Source of the DNA: Chlorobium sp.
GTDB taxonomy: Bacteria; Bacteroidota; Chlorobiia; Chlorobiales; Chlorobiaceae
Assembly (NCBI GenBank): GCA_028282595.1
Contig: JANQHQ010000038.1
Span: 1 to 61,236 of the forward strand
Direction: 5' to 3'
Length of the DNA: 61,236 bases
The notes below the pieces were generated by a model that saw nothing but the letters and a program-made list of their open reading frames with translations, made no database searches and had not been told where the DNA came from. A program made the translations under genes and the position numbers. Shown here piece by piece: positions 17,680-26,939 of the stretch (the first letter of the stretch is position 1; each line of letters starts with the position of its first letter).

Positions 17680-17827
17680 GGGCACCTCTATTAATTTATT
17701 CCGCGTCGTGATTACTTCGTTGTCCCGACGTGTCGGGACTCCGGTTTCGAAGTTTATCCCGATGCAATCGGGACTCCGTCCGCCTCGTACTCATGACGCT
17801 CATGACAATAAATAGATAGAGGTGCCC
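17680..17827 (+). mobile_element. MITE copy E, complete, TAAA target duplication
   Basis: This 148-bp element begins GGGCACCTCTATT and ends GATAGAGGTGCCC, and is flanked on both sides by TAAA (17676-17679 and 17828-17831). It contains two hairpins, TCCCGACgTGTCGGGA-type and TCCCGATgcaATCGGGA. It is the cleanest full copy in the window, is non-coding, and lies between the SemiSWEET gene and repeat island R2. Confidence 0.85.
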
Positions 17828-17921
17828 TAAAGGAATACACGTCGAATTATCAGAAGAGTAAAAAGAGCGGATGTACTAAGGAGCTACGAGTCAGGTGGCC
17901 GAAAAATAGTGTTGAAATGTT

Positions 17922-18353
17922 GTGACCAGTTGGTAAGGAAAAGATGGATTCCCGATTCCGATACCGACGGCGAACCCCGATGTTATCTTTCGGAAATCGG
18001 GGTCGGGATCGGGTCTCGGGGTCGGAAGAGTAGTGACCAGTGACGGCGCCCGATTGTTATCGGGCTTAGTGACGTCGTCCGGCAGGGCCGGACTTAGTGA
18101 CGAGGGGCGACGCCCGGACTTCGTCGGGCTTGGTGACCAGTTGGGGAAACGATCGATTCAGTTGGTAGTCTTCAGTTGGCAAACTGCAATGAGGATGTCG
18201 GGGAATTGCTGAACCGTAGGGGCAGCCCCCTGTGGCTGCCCGAACTGGCGTTGGTTACCGATTCCGACGGCGAAGCACTTGTCACTAAGCCCGCGAGAGC
18301 GGGCGTCGTCACCAAGTCCGGCAACGCCGGACGACGTCACTATGTATCTCGTC
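17922..18353. repeat. Mosaic hairpin-repeat island R2
   Basis: This is a second island built from the same parts as 11843-12276 but in another arrangement. Core AAGATGGATTCCCGATTCC comes first, then a hairpin arm (CCCGATtgttATCGGG, TCCGGCaggGCCGGA, CCCGGACTTCGTCGGG) joined by TTAGTGACG. After that come the GTAGGGGCAG palindrome (18215-18242) and a right arm with CCCGCgagaGCGGG and TCCGGCaacGCCGGA. It lies downstream of the minus-strand radical SAM gene. The stretch 17828-17921 before it shows nothing recognisable. Confidence 0.75.
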
Positions 18354-18379
18354 ATTGCGCGGCAGGTTCTGCGGGCCGG

Positions 18380-19795
18380 TCAGCACAACGTCAGGCGCTG
18401 CCGGTTAAGGTCGTTGCGGGAGAGCGCGTAGAGATGGGTGTAGAAAAGGTTGAACAGCAGGACCGCGGGTTTCACGTTCGGGGCGGCAAGGCCACGCCGC
18501 AGTGACTGGGTGACGGTGAAAAGCTTTGACGTCAGCCGCGAGTAGCTGTCGATGAAGTCCGGGAGCGTAATGTTTTTCGGACGGTAGAGCATCTCCTGAC
18601 CGAAAGTGTAGCGGTAGGCGCCGAGGTCACCGGGGTCGAACAGCAGTCGGCCTTCCTCCCGGAGGCGGTCGAACACCCGCGTACCCGGATTGGGGCGCAG
18701 AATGTTGATGCCGGGAACGTCGAGGCCGGTCTGGCGGACGAAATCCAGGATCGTGGCGGGGGTGTCGAGCGTGTCGCCGTCGAGCCCGTAAATGAAGCTG
18801 CCGTAGAGACTGATGCCGGCGCGGCGAATGCGTACGATCGATTCCGCAATGTCCTGCGGCCGGTTCTGCGTCTTCCGGTGGGTGGTTCTGCTGGAAGGCT
18901 CGATACTTTCTATGCCGGTCAAAAGCGCCCGGCAGCCCGAGCGCGAGAAAATTTCCAGCAGGCGTGGCTGGTTTCCGAGTGCGGTCGTCGCCTGTCCGAA
19001 CCAGGTGATGTCGAGCGGTATCAGACGGCTGAAGAGTTCCCGGGCATACTCCTCGCTGGCGTTGATGGAGTCGTCGACGAAGAAGAATATCCTGTCGTCG
19101 TGCTCCCTGAACCGCCGGACCTCCTCGACGATATCCCGGACGGTCCGCCTCCGGTGGCGGTTGCCGTTCAGTACGTGGACCGTGCAGAAATCGCAGTTGT
19201 AGGGGCAGCCTCTTCCGGTCTGGACGAGGTTGGTGGTGAAATAGCGTTTTGTATCGAGCAGCCCGGTGTTTACCGGCCGGGAAATCGACAGGTCGGGGAA
19301 CTTCTCCGGAGCATAGTCCGCTTTCAGTCTGTCGTCGCGGAGATCGCGCAGCACGCTGCTCCAGATGTCGTCGGCCTCCCCGCGCACGAGAACGTCCGCG
19401 TGCGGTCGGCAGCTCTCCGGAAAAAGGGTTGCGTGCGCTCCGCCGAGCGCCACGCGGAAACCCTTTCGGCGAAGCGTGTCGGCGAGGTCGAACGCTTTGG
19501 CCGACATGCCGGTCTGCACGCTGATGCCGACAAGATCCCAGGGCTCGTTAGCCGGCAGCTCCTCGAAACGAAGGTCGCAGATACGTTGCTCGATCCCCTC
19601 GACTTCGATCGACGCCAGGATCATAAGTCCCAGGGAGGGGATCGCGAACTGCGTCCGCTTGATCATGTTGCGGACCGACCGGTCGAACCAGGCTGAAAGC
19701 CCCTTGCTGTCAGCCTTGCCGTAAAGCGATCGCGCGCCGTCGACGCCGCTCTCCGAGGCGAGAAACACCAGAAGGACTTTTTTCATCCGGCTCAT
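18380..19795 (-). CDS. B12-binding-domain radical SAM protein
   Basis: The 471-residue protein has an N-terminal cobalamin-binding-like Rossmann region (residues about 55-150, ALGGAHATLFPE) and a radical SAM domain with the cluster motif GCPYNCDFC near residue 190. This architecture is shared by methyltransferases such as BchQ/BchR and by BchE of bacteriochlorophyll synthesis, and by many others. I cannot choose among them. It lies 2 bp after the TPR gene on the same strand, so the two probably form an operon. Confidence 0.8.
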   Translation of the reverse strand: MSRMKKVLLVFLASESGVDGARSLYGKADSKGLSAWFDRSVRNMIKRTQFAIPSLGLMILASIEVEGIEQRICDLRFEELPANEPWDLVGISVQTGMSAKAFDLADTLRRKGFRVALGGAHATLFPESCRPHADVLVRGEADDIWSSVLRDLRDDRLKADYAPEKFPDLSISRPVNTGLLDTKRYFTTNLVQTGRGCPYNCDFCTVHVLNGNRHRRRTVRDIVEEVRRFREHDDRIFFFVDDSINASEEYARELFSRLIPLDITWFGQATTALGNQPRLLEIFSRSGCRALLTGIESIEPSSRTTHRKTQNRPQDIAESIVRIRRAGISLYGSFIYGLDGDTLDTPATILDFVRQTGLDVPGINILRPNPGTRVFDRLREEGRLLFDPGDLGAYRYTFGQEMLYRPKNITLPDFIDSYSRLTSKLFTVTQSLRRGLAAPNVKPAVLLFNLFYTHLYALSRNDLNRQRLTLC

Positions 19796-19797
19796 GG

Positions 19798-20454
19798 TTA
19801 CCAGTTTTTTGCCGAAGGCGGCCTGCCGTTTCCGGAAGAGACCGTTCGTTTCTTCCGGAGTGTCTCTTTTTCCTCCCTTGCCGCCCGGTCGAGAATGTTC
19901 GTCGCGACGTCGTCGCCGATTCCTCCGGTCGCGTTCTCCCTCCGGCGCGGTTCGGGCTTCGGCGGGGGCGATGCGGCGCCTTTCAGGAGACGGAGGGTGA
20001 TTTCGTAGTTGACCTTGCTCCGGTGATCCCGGGGGTTCAGCAGGAGGGCGGATCGGTAGTGTTTGAGGGCGTCGGCGAGCAGTTTGCTCTTGCGGGGAGG
20101 AGCGCTTTCTCCGAGGGCGAGGCGGACGACGGCGTTTCCGGCGTTGAAGAACGCATCGGCCCTGAACAGGGTCGGAAGGCGTTGCTCTGCGGCGGCTTCG
20201 AGGAACCGTCCGGAAGCGGCCCCGAACCGCTCGGTGCGAAACAGCGTGTTGCCGAGATTGAATGCGGCGACGGCGCTGTTTCCCGCGCCGTCCCCGTCGC
20301 GTACGACGGCGGCGTAGAGCGCGGCTGCGGAATCGTAGCGTGCGTTCCGGTAGAGGGCGTTAGCGGTGTTCACCGTTTCGTAGTCCGCCATGAGTCCGCC
20401 CGACGGAACGACGGCGAGGAGCGCCGTCAGTATCGACAGCCGAAAAGGTCGCAT
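19798..20454 (-). CDS. TPR protein, BatC/BatE-like
   Basis: The protein of 218 residues has a signal peptide (MRPFRLSILTALLAVVPSGG), TPR-like repeats (NTANALYRNARYDSAAALY, AFNLGNTLFRTERF, KHYRSALLLNPRD) and a charged, low-complexity C-terminus. Such periplasmic TPR proteins are standard members of bat operons. Here the gene is paired with a radical SAM gene instead, apart from the other bat genes. The ATG at 20454 has GGAG 8 bp upstream and gives a proper signal peptide. Confidence 0.7.
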   Translation of the reverse strand: MRPFRLSILTALLAVVPSGGLMADYETVNTANALYRNARYDSAAALYAAVVRDGDGAGNSAVAAFNLGNTLFRTERFGAASGRFLEAAAEQRLPTLFRADAFFNAGNAVVRLALGESAPPRKSKLLADALKHYRSALLLNPRDHRSKVNYEITLRLLKGAASPPPKPEPRRRENATGGIGDDVATNILDRAAREEKETLRKKRTVSSGNGRPPSAKNW

Positions 20455-20537
20455 GTGTTCTCCTGTTCTTGCGGGCCGTGGCGAAGGGAAAGGAACCCGG
20501 TCCACGCTCGTTTTCCTGGGTTTGGGATCCGGAGCGC

Positions 20538-21674
20538 CTACGCTTCGAGGAAGGCTTGCTGAACGGCCGCGACTCCCGCACCCGTTTCGAACGGGTGGCC
20601 GATCTCCTTCAAGGCGCGTTCGACGCCCCCGATAACGGTAAGCATGTCGAGCTCGTCGTAGTAACCGAGGTGGGATATGCGGAAGATCTTTCCCTTGTAG
20701 CTCTCCTGTCCCGCCGCCACGGTAATGCCGTTGTTGTATTTCAGCGAGGTGTTGAACGCGTTCCAGTCAACCCCTTCGGGAAGCCGGACGGTGGTTACGG
20801 CGAAGGAGGGGGCGTCGCTGAACAGCTCCATGCCGAGGGCCTCGGCGCCCCGGCGGCAGGCGGCCGCGAGACGTTCGTGACGGAGCCAGGCGTTTTCGAC
20901 GCCTTCCCGGCGGATCATTTCGAGGGATTCGTCGAGGCCGATGACCAGCGTGATCGCGGGTGTGAAAGGCGTGTCGTTCGCTTCATGCGAGTCCAGGGCT
21001 TTGGCCAGGCTGAGATAGAAGCAGGGCGCGTCGTTCTGCCGGACGATGTCCCGTGCCCGTTCCGAGATCGCCACCAGCGCGAGGCCGGGGGGCATCATCA
21101 GTCCTTTCTGCGATCCGGTGATGCAGATGTCCACGCCCCAGTCGTCGAAACGGAATTCGTGCGCCCCGACGGCTGTAATGCCGTCGACAAGGACCAGTGC
21201 ATCGGAATGCTCGTGTACCAGCCCGCTGATGGCGCGGATGTCGGTGGCGGTGCCGGTCGAGGTTTCCGAATGGGTCAGGCAGACTCCCCTGACGTCGGGG
21301 TGCTCCTTCAGGAGTTCGACTATCCTTTCCGGTTGCACCGCTCTGCCCCATTCGACGGTTTCCTCGACGCAGTTTCCGGTGAAGGTTCGCACCAGCTTGC
21401 CCCACCGTTCGCCGAACTTGCCACCGTTGACGGTGATGACTTTGTCACCCCGCCGGAAACAGCCGGTGATCGAGGCTTCCATGCCCCCCGTGCCGGAGGC
21501 GCTGAGCAGCACCACGGGCGAGGTCGTCTGGAAGAGATAGGCGAGGTTCCGATGGACCCGTTCGAGGATTTCCCTGAACTCGGGGTTCCGGTGGTGAACG
21601 ATCGGCTCGGCCATGCGCAGCATGACGTTTTCCGGAACCGGTGTCGGCCCTGGCGTGAACAGTCGTTTTTTCAT
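20538..21674 (-). CDS. Class V aminotransferase (serine-glyoxylate/alanine-glyoxylate type)
   Basis: The 378-residue PLP enzyme has the family start KRLFTPGPTPVPENV, the substrate loop SASGTGGMEA and the PLP lysine in GSQKGLMMPPG. Relatives are named serine-glyoxylate or alanine-glyoxylate aminotransferase, or soluble hydrogenase 42-kDa subunit, and the true substrate is unknown. The start at 21674 overlaps the carA stop by 4 bp, so expression is coupled. A longer frame reaching into carA is rejected. Confidence 0.85.
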   Translation of the reverse strand: MKKRLFTPGPTPVPENVMLRMAEPIVHHRNPEFREILERVHRNLAYLFQTTSPVVLLSASGTGGMEASITGCFRRGDKVITVNGGKFGERWGKLVRTFTGNCVEETVEWGRAVQPERIVELLKEHPDVRGVCLTHSETSTGTATDIRAISGLVHEHSDALVLVDGITAVGAHEFRFDDWGVDICITGSQKGLMMPPGLALVAISERARDIVRQNDAPCFYLSLAKALDSHEANDTPFTPAITLVIGLDESLEMIRREGVENAWLRHERLAAACRRGAEALGMELFSDAPSFAVTTVRLPEGVDWNAFNTSLKYNNGITVAAGQESYKGKIFRISHLGYYDELDMLTVIGGVERALKEIGHPFETGAGVAAVQQAFLEA

Positions 21675-22783
21675 CGGTTCGTTCCTTCCATCATGTCGGT
21701 GAACCTGTCGAAAAGGTAGTGGGAATCGTGCGGGCCCGGTGCGGCTTCGGGATGATACTGGACGGAGAAGCAGGGCAGTTCCCGATGGCCTACCCCCTCG
21801 ACGGTCTGGTCGTAGAGGTTCAAATGCGTCATTTCCAGCTCCTCGGGGATCGAGTCCATGACGACCGAGAAGCCGTGGTTCTGCGAGGTGATCTCTATCG
21901 CGCCGGTGGAAAGATTTTTTACCGGGTGGTTGCTCCCGTGATGTCCGAATTTCAGTTTGTAGGTTTGCGCTCCGAACGCCAGCGACAGAAGCTGGTGACC
22001 GAGGCAGATGCCGAATACCGGTATGCGGCCTTGTGTACGATTGTGCTCTATCAGCTTTCCGATGGCCTCCACGGCGTAGGTGACGGCGAAAGGGTCGCCC
22101 GGTCCGTTGGAGAGAAAAACGCCGTCGGGATTCATTGCCAGAACCTCCTCGGCCGGGGTGTCGGCGCTGACGACCGTGACCCTGCATCCGGCATCCTGCA
22201 GCATCCGGAGGATGTTTCGCTTGATGCCGTAATCATAGGCTACGACGTGGTATTTCGCGTCCGGACACTCGGCGGTGTAGGTTTCCCCGGTGCTGACCCG
22301 GCTGACGAGGTCGAGTCCTGTCATTTCCGGGATCGAAAGCGCCTTTTGCCGCAGCCCGTCTTCATCGTCGACGGCCGTCGAGATGACGCCGCGCATGGCG
22401 CCCTTTTCGCGGATCTCGCGGACCAGTTTTCTCGTGTCGATGCCCGCCAGGCCCGTTACACCGGCCTCCTTCAGGTACTCGTCGAGGCTGCCGGTCGCTT
22501 CGTGGTTGCTGTGGATGTTCGACGCTTCGCGTACGATGAACGCCGACGCCCAGATCCGGTGCGATTCCACGTCGGCCGGATTGACGCCGTAGTTCCCGAT
22601 GAGCGGGTAGGTCATGACGATCATCTGTCCGGCGTAGGACGGATCGGTAAGAATTTCCTGGTATCCGGTGTGTGAGGTGTTGAAAACAACTTCCCCGGAA
22701 GCTTCGCCGACGTGTCCGAAAGCCGTTCCCCTGTAGACGGAGCCGTTCTCCAGAACAAGTTTTGCGGGTATGGGCTGTTGCAT
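21671..22783 (-). CDS. carA: Carbamoyl-phosphate synthase small subunit
   Basis: CarA releases ammonia from glutamine for carbamoyl phosphate, used for arginine and pyrimidines. The 370-residue protein has the small-subunit N-domain (FGHVGEASGEVVFNTSHTGYQEILTDPSY) and a class I amidotransferase domain with the nucleophile in GICLGHQLLSLA and histidine-glutamate in QYHPEA. It lies 6 bp after yajC and overlaps the aminotransferase gene. carB is not in the window. Confidence 0.95.
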   Translation of the reverse strand: MQQPIPAKLVLENGSVYRGTAFGHVGEASGEVVFNTSHTGYQEILTDPSYAGQMIVMTYPLIGNYGVNPADVESHRIWASAFIVREASNIHSNHEATGSLDEYLKEAGVTGLAGIDTRKLVREIREKGAMRGVISTAVDDEDGLRQKALSIPEMTGLDLVSRVSTGETYTAECPDAKYHVVAYDYGIKRNILRMLQDAGCRVTVVSADTPAEEVLAMNPDGVFLSNGPGDPFAVTYAVEAIGKLIEHNRTQGRIPVFGICLGHQLLSLAFGAQTYKLKFGHHGSNHPVKNLSTGAIEITSQNHGFSVVMDSIPEELEMTHLNLYDQTVEGVGHRELPCFSVQYHPEAAPGPHDSHYLFDRFTDMMEGTNR

Positions 22784-22789
22784 GGGTGT

Positions 22790-23143
22790 CTAATTCTTGG
22801 TCGTGAGTTTGTCCCCGGCGTCCTGCTTGTCGACGGTTGCAACCGCGGTGCGGTCGAACGTGAGCTTCAGATTGTCGCCGACCTGCAGAAGAACGGTCTT
22901 CTTCTCCGTGTCGATGCCGGCCACGGTGCCGTGCAGACCGCCGATGGTGATGACCCGGTCTCCCCTCTTGAGGGTCTCGAGGACTTTTTCGCGCTCTTTC
23001 TGCTTCTTCTGCTGGGGACGGATCAGGAAGAAGTAGAAGACGACGAATATGAGGACGAGTGGTACGAGCTGGACGAAAGGATTCGGCGCACCGCCGCCGG
23101 CGGGCGGGGCGAACAGCAGCAGTGAGGAAAAGAGACTAAGCAT
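22790..23143 (-). CDS. yajC: Sec translocon accessory protein YajC
   Basis: This protein has 117 residues. A membrane helix (LVPLVLIFVVFYFFLI, about residues 25-42) is followed at once by RPQQKKQKEREKVLETLKRGDRVITIGGLHGTV, the YajC signature. YajC associates with SecDF at the inner membrane. It appears to head a unit with carA and the aminotransferase. Confidence 0.92.
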   Translation of the reverse strand: MLSLFSSLLLFAPPAGGGAPNPFVQLVPLVLIFVVFYFFLIRPQQKKQKEREKVLETLKRGDRVITIGGLHGTVAGIDTEKKTVLLQVGDNLKLTFDRTAVATVDKQDAGDKLTTKN

Positions 23144-23279
23144 GGCGGTTCGGTAAAGGTTTAGATGGGCCTGGGCCCTTGAAAGCCGAAAGATAACGTA
23201 TTCGTCCCACTATTTCAACGGCGAGTTAGGCCGTCGCCGGTCCGCCGGACAGAGCGATCCTGCGCCGCCGGAGCCCCGG

Positions 23280-24305
23280 CTACGACCGGTGGAAACCTGC
23301 GAACGGTGCGACGTCGTAGCTGTTCGTTCCGGCGAGCCCGCGGGAGAGCTTCAGCCCGGCGAGCGAGGCGATCATCGCCGCGTTGTCGGTCGAGTAGACC
23401 GCCTTGGGAATGTGCAGCCCGAGGTTCCGTTTCGCGCACGCTTCCGCCATCTGCCTTCGCAGGCCGGAGTTCGCGCTGACGCCTCCCGCAACCGAGACCG
23501 ATCCCGTTTTGTATTCGAGGGCGGCCGCGACGGTTTTTTCGACGAGCACGTCGACGATGGCCTCCTGGATCGAAGCCGCGATATCCGGGCGACGGCTTTC
23601 GACGAACTCCGTATCGTGCCGTTCGATGAAGCGCAGGACCGAGGTCTTCAGCCCGGAGAAGCTGAAGTCGAAGTTGTCCCGGTAGTTCCGGCCGCAGAGG
23701 GCGCGGGGAAAGCGGTGAAACGACGGATCGCCTTCCGCCGCCAGCCGGTCGATCTGCGGTCCGGCCGGATAGTCCAGGCCGAGCATCTTGCCGGTTTTGT
23801 CGAAGGCCTCCCCGGCGGCGTCGTCGATGGTTCTGCCGATGACCTCGTAGTCGAGGTTTTCCCTTACGAGACAGAGCAGCGTGTGCCCGCCGGAAACCGT
23901 CAATGAGATGAAGTCGCCTTCGGGGGGATCGTACTCTTCCCCTTCACTGATGAAGCCCGAGAAGATGTGCGCTTCGATATGGTTGACCGGGACGAGCGGT
24001 TTGCGGAGCGACCAGGCAAGACCCTGCGCAAAACAGAGCCCGACCATGACCGCGCCGATCAGTCCGGGACCGACCGTGGCGGCTACGCAGTCGATCCCGC
24101 TCTTGTCGATGCCGGCGTCACGGAGTGCGGCGTCCACAACGGTGACGATCAGGCGTTCATGTTCCCTCGAAGCGAGCTCGGGAACCACGCCGCCGTACTC
24201 CCTGTGCACGAGCTGGGAGCTGATGACGTTCGAAGCCACGGCCCCGTCCTTCAGAACGGCGGCGGAGGTTTCGTCGCAACTGGTTTCGATGCCGAGAATG
24301 TTCAT
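23280..24305 (-). CDS. tsaD: tRNA N6-adenosine threonylcarbamoyltransferase
   Basis: TsaD transfers the threonylcarbamoyl group to A37 of ANN-decoding tRNAs. The 341-residue protein begins MNILGIETSCDETSAAVL, carries the metal motif HIEAH, and has SVAGGVSANSGLR and STDNAAMIA near the end. All are intact and length is normal. The 136 bp between it and yajC show no gene. Confidence 0.95.
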   Translation of the reverse strand: MNILGIETSCDETSAAVLKDGAVASNVISSQLVHREYGGVVPELASREHERLIVTVVDAALRDAGIDKSGIDCVAATVGPGLIGAVMVGLCFAQGLAWSLRKPLVPVNHIEAHIFSGFISEGEEYDPPEGDFISLTVSGGHTLLCLVRENLDYEVIGRTIDDAAGEAFDKTGKMLGLDYPAGPQIDRLAAEGDPSFHRFPRALCGRNYRDNFDFSFSGLKTSVLRFIERHDTEFVESRRPDIAASIQEAIVDVLVEKTVAAALEYKTGSVSVAGGVSANSGLRRQMAEACAKRNLGLHIPKAVYSTDNAAMIASLAGLKLSRGLAGTNSYDVAPFAGFHRS

Positions 24306-24498
24306 GCTCTGCTCTCCGGCCGCGCTTGCGGCCTCATGGACGGTTTCCCTGCGGTCCGGTACGAAAGGTCACGGACTTCTGCGCCGGATTTTATTTATTA
24401 TATAGGGCAGATTCCCGGATTCGCCGCGTTGCCGCTTGTTCCGCCGCATGTCAGGAGCTCTTCGGCCGCCGGTGGAATCGATAACCGAGGTGAAAAAC

Positions 24499-24723
24499 AT
24501 GGCCAAAGCTAACAAAGAGGACGTCAATAAACCAAGAATCAAGGTACGATTTTTCAATGTACTGATGGTGCTGATCGGAGCGGATCTCATTCTGCTGCTC
24601 GCGCCCGGCATCGGTATTCTCAACAGCGTATTCTACATCGGCGAAGTCGTCGGCTGGTCCTCTCTGGTGACCGGCATCGGCTTTCTCGTGTTCGGTTTCA
24701 AGGATCTCTATCAGAAACAGTAG
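24499..24723 (+). CDS. Small two-helix membrane protein, unknown
   Basis: The product has 74 residues, with a charged N-terminus (MAKANKEDVNKPRIKVR) followed by two hydrophobic helices (about 19-37 and 44-66) and a short basic tail. No family is recognised. GAGGTG lies 7 bp before the ATG at 24499, which favours this start over an upstream in-frame one. MITE copy F begins 15 bp after its stop. Confidence 0.6.
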   Translation: MAKANKEDVNKPRIKVRFFNVLMVLIGADLILLLAPGIGILNSVFYIGEVVGWSSLVTGIGFLVFGFKDLYQKQ

Positions 24724-24737
24724 GGTTTTCATCATGA

Positions 24738-24880
24738 GGGCACTTCTATTACTTGTCATGAGCGGTTCAAGTGCAAGACGAACGGAGCGCAGAAACCGGA
24801 GTGTACACAGAGTACATGAGGATTTTGAGCACCGCTCAACGAAGCAATTGAAACGCGGAATAAATTAAATAGAGGTGCCC
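24738..24880 (+). mobile_element. MITE copy F inserted at the moxR start codon
   Basis: This 143-bp element runs from GGGCACTTCTATTA to AATAGAGGTGCCC, flanked by ATGA on both sides (24734-24737 and 24881-24884). The right ATGA contains the moxR start codon, so the insertion target was the start codon itself. Its internal hairpin is TGTACacagaGTACA in place of the TCCCGAC..GTCGGGA of other copies, that is, a different stem at the same place. The element's end supplies AGAGG just ahead of the moxR ATG. Confidence 0.85.
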
Positions 24881-25879
24881 ATGAAGCATGATGCCGGGCT
24901 GCAGGCCCTGACGGAGGAAATTGCCGAGGCGTCGGTTTTTCTGGACCATACCTCGGAAGCGCTTTCCGAACGGGTGGTCGGCCAGCGGCTGGTGCTCGAA
25001 CGGGTGTTCATCTCCCTGCTCGCGAACGGACACATTCTGCTCGAAGGGGTGCCGGGGCTCGCCAAGACCCTTATCGTCAATACCTTCGCTTCCGCCCTGA
25101 ACCTCGCCTTTCAGCGCATACAGTTCACTCCCGACATGCTGCCCGCCGATCTTGTCGGCACCATGGTCTACAACCCGAAGGAGATGGAGTTCCATCCCCG
25201 CAAAGGGCCGCTGTTTTCAAACGTGATCCTCGCCGACGAGATCAACCGCTCCCCGGCCAAGGTGCAGTCCGCGCTGCTCGAGGCGATGCAGGAACGTCAG
25301 GTAACCATCGGTCAGGAAACCTTCGCCCTGCCGGACCCCTTCATGGTGCTCGCCACGCAGAACCCCGTCGAGCACGAGGGAACCTACACCCTTCCCGAAG
25401 CCCAGCTCGACCGTTTCATGATGAAGGTCATCGTCGACTACCCCTCCTACGACGAGGAGCTTGAAATCATGCGCCGGTCGGCGATAACCGCCGCACCGCC
25501 GGCTATCGCCTCCATGGTCGCGAAGTCCGACATCGGCCGCGCCAGAACGCTGCTCGACCGCATGTATGTCGATCCCAGGGTGCAGCGCTATATCGTGGAT
25601 CTCGTCACCGCGACGCGCCGTCCCGCCGAAGCGGGGCTCGACTCCCTCGTGGAGATGATCGAGTACGGAGCGTCGCCGAGGGCGTCGATATTTCTGCTCC
25701 TTGCCGCCAAGGCCCACGCGTTTCTGCAGCGCCGCGCCTACATCACTCCCGAGGACGTCAAGGCGATCGCGTTCGACGTGATGCGCCACAGGGTCCGCCC
25801 GACCTACGAGGCCGAGGCGGACGATATCCGTCCCGAGGATTTCATCCGCCGGATTCTCGAACACGTTCAGGTGCCTTGA
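24881..25879 (+). CDS. MoxR-family AAA+ ATPase
   Basis: This 332-residue ATPase has Walker A GVPGLAKT (near residue 57), Walker B ILADEINR, and sensor region QNPVEHEGTYTLPEAQLDRF, the MoxR signature. MoxR ATPases act as chaperones for VWA proteins, and DUF58 and two VWA genes follow, though interrupted. The ATG at 24881 lies inside the MITE target duplication. A GTG at 24875 inside the MITE end is a possible alternative start. AGAGG from the MITE end could serve as ribosome-binding site. Confidence 0.92.
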   Translation: MKHDAGLQALTEEIAEASVFLDHTSEALSERVVGQRLVLERVFISLLANGHILLEGVPGLAKTLIVNTFASALNLAFQRIQFTPDMLPADLVGTMVYNPKEMEFHPRKGPLFSNVILADEINRSPAKVQSALLEAMQERQVTIGQETFALPDPFMVLATQNPVEHEGTYTLPEAQLDRFMMKVIVDYPSYDEELEIMRRSAITAAPPAIASMVAKSDIGRARTLLDRMYVDPRVQRYIVDLVTATRRPAEAGLDSLVEMIEYGASPRASIFLLLAAKAHAFLQRRAYITPEDVKAIAFDVMRHRVRPTYEAEADDIRPEDFIRRILEHVQVP

Positions 25880-25982
25880 GGAGTTGTTGAATTGTTGATT
25901 TGTTGATCTGCAGGATAACAACCCTTGTGCCGCAGCGATATATTGTTTCGATCGACGGGTTCTGATTGGCAACCCGTTACAC

Positions 25983-26010
25983 TGTAGGGGCAGGCCCCTG
26001 TGCCCGTCCG
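25983..26010 (+). repeat. GTAGGGGCAGG-type palindromic repeat
   Basis: TGTAGGGGCAGGCCCCTGTG begins a short palindromic repeat that recurs as variants at 12081-12108, 18215-18242, 31115-31141 and 48118-48145. It sits in the moxR-DUF58 gap together with GTTGAATTGTTGATTTG, which also recurs at 46223-46239. Such repeats are widespread REP-like sequences in bacteria, and function is unknown. Confidence 0.6.
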
Positions 26011-26048
26011 GTTTTGCCTTTTGACCTTTGCCTTATAAGAGTACCTCC

Positions 26049-26939
26049 ATGGCGCGTATCGTCACCAGCATGGCCGAACTGGCCCGCACCGTCAGGCGCA
26101 TCGAGATCCGTTCGAAACGGCTTGCCGACGAACTGTTCAGCGGCGAATACCATTCGTCCTTCAAGGGTCGGGGTATCGAATTCAGCAGCGTGCGCGAATA
26201 CTCCTGGGGGGACGATGTCCGCACCATCGACTGGAACACCACCGCGCGCAAGAACGGTCTCTACGTCAAGCTCTTCCGCGAGGAGCGCGAACGGACCCTG
26301 CTCCTCATGGTCGACGGCTCCGGTTCCATGCTGTTCGGCAGCCGGAGGGTCCGCAAGAAGGAGCTTGCGGCCGAAGTCTCCGCCGTGCTGGCGTTCAGCG
26401 CCCTGAGAAACAACGACAAGGTGGGCCTGATCGTCTTTACCGACCGGGTCGAAACGTTCATTCCTCCGAGGAAAGGGCGCAGCCACGTGCTCGTGATCCT
26501 CGAGAAGATCGTCACGCTGCAGGCCGCGAGCCGGAAAACGGATATCGGCGCGGCGCTCTCCTTCGTCCGCAATACCCAGAAGCGCAGGGCGATCGTCGTT
26601 CTGGTGACCGATGTCGTCGACGGGCGTTACGCGAAAGGGATGCGGGCGCTCAACGCCCGGCACGATTTCGTGCTCGTCCATCTGGACGATCCGCTCGAAG
26701 CGGAGCTTCCCCGGACAGGTGTGCTCGAACTCCGGGACCCCGAGTCCGGCGAGCGGATCGCACTGGATGCCGGAAGCACGGCCGTGCTCGAGCGCTACAG
26801 GGCGATGCGCGAAGCGGAACGGGAGGAGTTGAAGCGAAGGCTCCGGCGTTTACGGATCGACACCGTTCATCTCGAAACCGGCCGATCGATCATCGGGGCG
26901 CTCGACAGATTTTTCAGATATCGTGAAAAGAAGGTCTGA
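26049..26939 (+). CDS. DUF58 (VWA-like) protein of the bat operon
   Basis: The 296-residue protein carries the DUF58 hallmark GRGIEFSSVREYSWGDDVRTIDWNTTAR (residues about 43-70), then a VWA-like fold with DGSGSMLFGS as the metal-site motif. These proteins usually sit between moxR and the batA/batB genes. The ATG at 26049 starts at the conserved N-terminus. It overlaps the next gene by 17 bp. Confidence 0.9.
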   Translation: MARIVTSMAELARTVRRIEIRSKRLADELFSGEYHSSFKGRGIEFSSVREYSWGDDVRTIDWNTTARKNGLYVKLFREERERTLLLMVDGSGSMLFGSRRVRKKELAAEVSAVLAFSALRNNDKVGLIVFTDRVETFIPPRKGRSHVLVILEKIVTLQAASRKTDIGAALSFVRNTQKRRAIVVLVTDVVDGRYAKGMRALNARHDFVLVHLDDPLEAELPRTGVLELRDPESGERIALDAGSTAVLERYRAMREAEREELKRRLRRLRIDTVHLETGRSIIGALDRFFRYREKKV

